Origin: Pelotomaculum_C sp050950345
GTDB lineage: Bacteria > Bacillota > Desulfotomaculia > Desulfotomaculales > Pelotomaculaceae
Direction: 5' to 3'
NCBI GenBank assembly: GCA_050950345.1
Contig: JBMNHK010000001.1
Location: forward strand, 7,791-71,790
DNA: 64,000 bases
Below are positions 62,463 to 64,000 of the stretch, piece after piece (position 1 is the first letter of the stretch; every line of letters starts with the position of its first letter). The position numbers and the translations under genes are program-made. The notes beneath the pieces were generated by a model. It did no database searches and was not told the DNA's origin. It saw nothing but the letters and a program-made list of their open reading frames with translations.

Positions 62463-63833
62463 TCATGTGAAGTACCGTTTTGACAGCAGCACATGTTCCA
62501 GTATTATAGCCAATAGCATTCCGGCGATAAAACCGTTGCCAATAATATAGCGGAGCAGGGTCGGTAAATCCTTGCAAGGTTTCTATGGGTAGGAAGGAAC
62601 ATTAAACCGGTTCCCACGAGCAACGGCAAACCTATAACATAATAATCCCTTTGCCGTTAAGCCCGTAGGTACTGGCAAAAATCCTTCAAACCAAAACCAA
62701 CCATCTGACAAAATGAAGCCAATAATGCCGCATAGCCTACCGGCTCAGGAATCGAGGCCAGGGAAAGCGCCCAATGCCCGGTAAAAGTCCCAGAATGAAA
62801 TAAAATAATAGTAAAAATAATAAAAGGGCAGCCGTGCGGCAACTCTGGTCAAGCTCACCATTGGCGGCACCCGCCCGAGTAAGGGCACAAAACCAACTGT
62901 TGCCCGCACAAAACCTGAGAGAACATACTGCAAAAGCCGGTCATTGCCACGCCGCGGTCATAACTTTTTTTCGGGCAGCTTAACCTCCATTACCCGCTCC
63001 ATCGCCAGGATGCTGGCTACCAGATTAGAAAAGGACTAAAAGTCCGGTAAGGAATGCAAGTAAGGATTATTCCGAAATCAAAGGTAGGCTCCCCCCCAGG
63101 CAAAGACCTGGGGGCAAAGCAATGATTGAAGAATTCTCCAGGTTAAGCTCTTTAGTGAGCCCACCTATTGCTGCCAAGGATCCAGCCGATAATGATGCCT
63201 ACCAGGATAGCGATACTGCTGAAAATATTCTTCGCCTTGAGATTTAGCCCGATGATTATTGACAGCACAACTATTGATATAAGCGCTGCCTTTAAATCCA
63301 CTCTGCTGGTGGCTTGCAGTTATTCCCAACATGCCCTTTACAAAAGTGCCGCTCATCTGCAACCCCAGCAATACCAGTACGGTACCGGTGACAGGCGGCG
63401 TGAACAGCTTAAGGGTGCGGCTAAGAAGCCCGCTGAACCCAACTACCATCAGAAGGATGCCTGTAATGATCAGGCCGAGTTCCAGGTCCGTTCGCAGAAC
63501 AGCCATTGGCTTGCCCAAGCTTGGCGCCAAAGCCGCAAGGGAAATAAAAACACCCCACCACATCCCTGAAGGACCTTCGAAAATCGGCAACCTATGCCCG
63601 AAGAAAACCTGGAAGAAAGAAGCCAGAGCCTGCAATAAAAATGTGCGCTGCGCCAGCATGGCGATGCCGGCCTGGTCTAATGCAAGGGCATTGCCAACCA
63701 CCACCGGCACAACGGCTGAGTTGGCCAGGGTAAAGAATAGCCACTGTACAGCATAGACCAGACTCCTGGCTAGAGGAGGATTTTCGTCCAGGTTGTACAA
63801 AAGGTTTTTGTCTTGAGCTGTCTTTTCTGTCAT
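62463..63833 (-). pseudogene. decayed NCS2-family nucleobase permease
   Basis: The N-terminal ~178 codons from ATG 63833 read well (LARSLVYAVQWLFFTLANSAVVPVVVGNAL, GPSGMWWGVF), as in purine/uracil symporters. A frameshift near 63300 follows: another frame continues VDLKAALISIVVLSIIIGLN and then stops near 63160. Further pieces appear in different frames, ending with LLRYIIGNGFIAGMLLAIIL and a stop at 62463. At least three lesions are visible. An intact homologue has about 440-450 residues, so little is deleted. It is an insertion relative to the B. subtilis holA–rpsT junction. Confidence 0.85.
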
Positions 63834-63854
63834 CTTAATGCTCTCTCCACGCGG

Positions 63855-64000
63855 CTAGCCTCTTGCCTTTGGGCTTAATGAAAGCAGGAAAGTCTCCATG
63901 GACGGATAGAACTCCATTTTTCCTGTCTTTATCCCCAGATCCAAATCAGAAAGAGCAGCCAGGGCTTCTAGCAAAGTTTCTTTGTTAAAATTTTGGCTCT
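63855..64000 (-). CDS. holA: DNA polymerase III delta subunit, C-terminal end (runs off right edge)
   Basis: Only the last ~47 codons are present, ending TAG at 63855: NFNKETLLEALAALSDLDLGIKTG and FYPSMETFLLSLS. This is the clamp-loader delta C-terminal helix pattern. Its position beside rpsT matches B. subtilis yqeN. Identification rests on this short piece and the context. Confidence 0.75.
   Translation of the reverse strand, partial: SQNFNKETLLEALAALSDLDLGIKTGKMEFYPSMETFLLSLSPKARG

Overview
The window is a chromosomal segment from a spore-forming member of the Bacillota, most likely a Clostridia/Peptococcaceae-type (Desulfotomaculum–Pelotomaculum-like) organism. From about 13 kb to the right edge the genes follow the order known from the Bacillus subtilis yqe/yqf region: sigA, dnaG, ppsR/ccpN, glyQS, recO, era, cdd, dgkA, ybeY, yqfF, phoH, yqfD, yqfC, floA, nfeD, rpsU, mtaB, rsmE, prmA, dnaJ, dnaK, grpE, hrcA, hemW, lepA, spoIIP, rpsT, holA. 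Sporulation genes (spoIIP, yqfC, yqfD), a Gly T-box and CIRCE/HrcA control fit this group. Nearly all genes are on the minus strand. The taxon is inferred from gene content and order, not from a database search.

Layout. (1) 1–6.8 kb is an accessory, defence-like region. It holds the 5' part of a DUF1156 adenine methylase, an overlapping SNF2 helicase with a C-terminal DUF3883 domain, an IS110-family element with a candidate bridge RNA, and a small HTH gene with its own promoter and operator-like repeat. (2) 7–13.2 kb holds rlmD-like, an SDR oxidoreductase, a two-gene operon of myo-inositol-1-phosphate synthase plus a fused inositol-1-phosphate cytidylyltransferase/CDP-alcohol transferase, and a PHP phosphatase. 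This looks like a di-myo-inositol-phosphate (compatible solute) pathway. The block lies between two imperfect ~80-bp direct repeats derived from the rlmD 5' end. (3) 13.2–20.3 kb holds rnpB, a zinc-ribbon coiled-coil protein, Nif3, TrmK, a Ca-type P-ATPase with a divergent soluble HAD protein, and four tRNAs. (4) 20.3–33.6 kb is replication, transcription and carbon control: sigA–dnaG, dgt, thpR, ppdK–ppsR–ccpN, and glyQS behind a T-box. (5) 33–46.6 kb is recO to nfeD, with a copper ATPase inserted. (6) 46.6–57 kb runs from rpsU through the heat-shock operon. A thermosome-like (Group III) chaperonin sits between hrcA and grpE under a perfect CIRCE element. (7) 57–64 kb is hemW, lepA, spoIIP, rpsT, a decayed NCS2 permease and the end of holA.

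The two most notable systems are the archaeal-type chaperonin inside the HrcA-controlled dnaK operon and the inositol-solute operon. Together they suggest a protein-protection strategy otherwise typical of (hyper)thermophiles. Gene-free stretches: 4607–4781, 6749–6968 and 8481–8582 show nothing I can name, and 24545–24766 holds only a weak hairpin. No CRISPR array, rRNA or intact prophage was seen.
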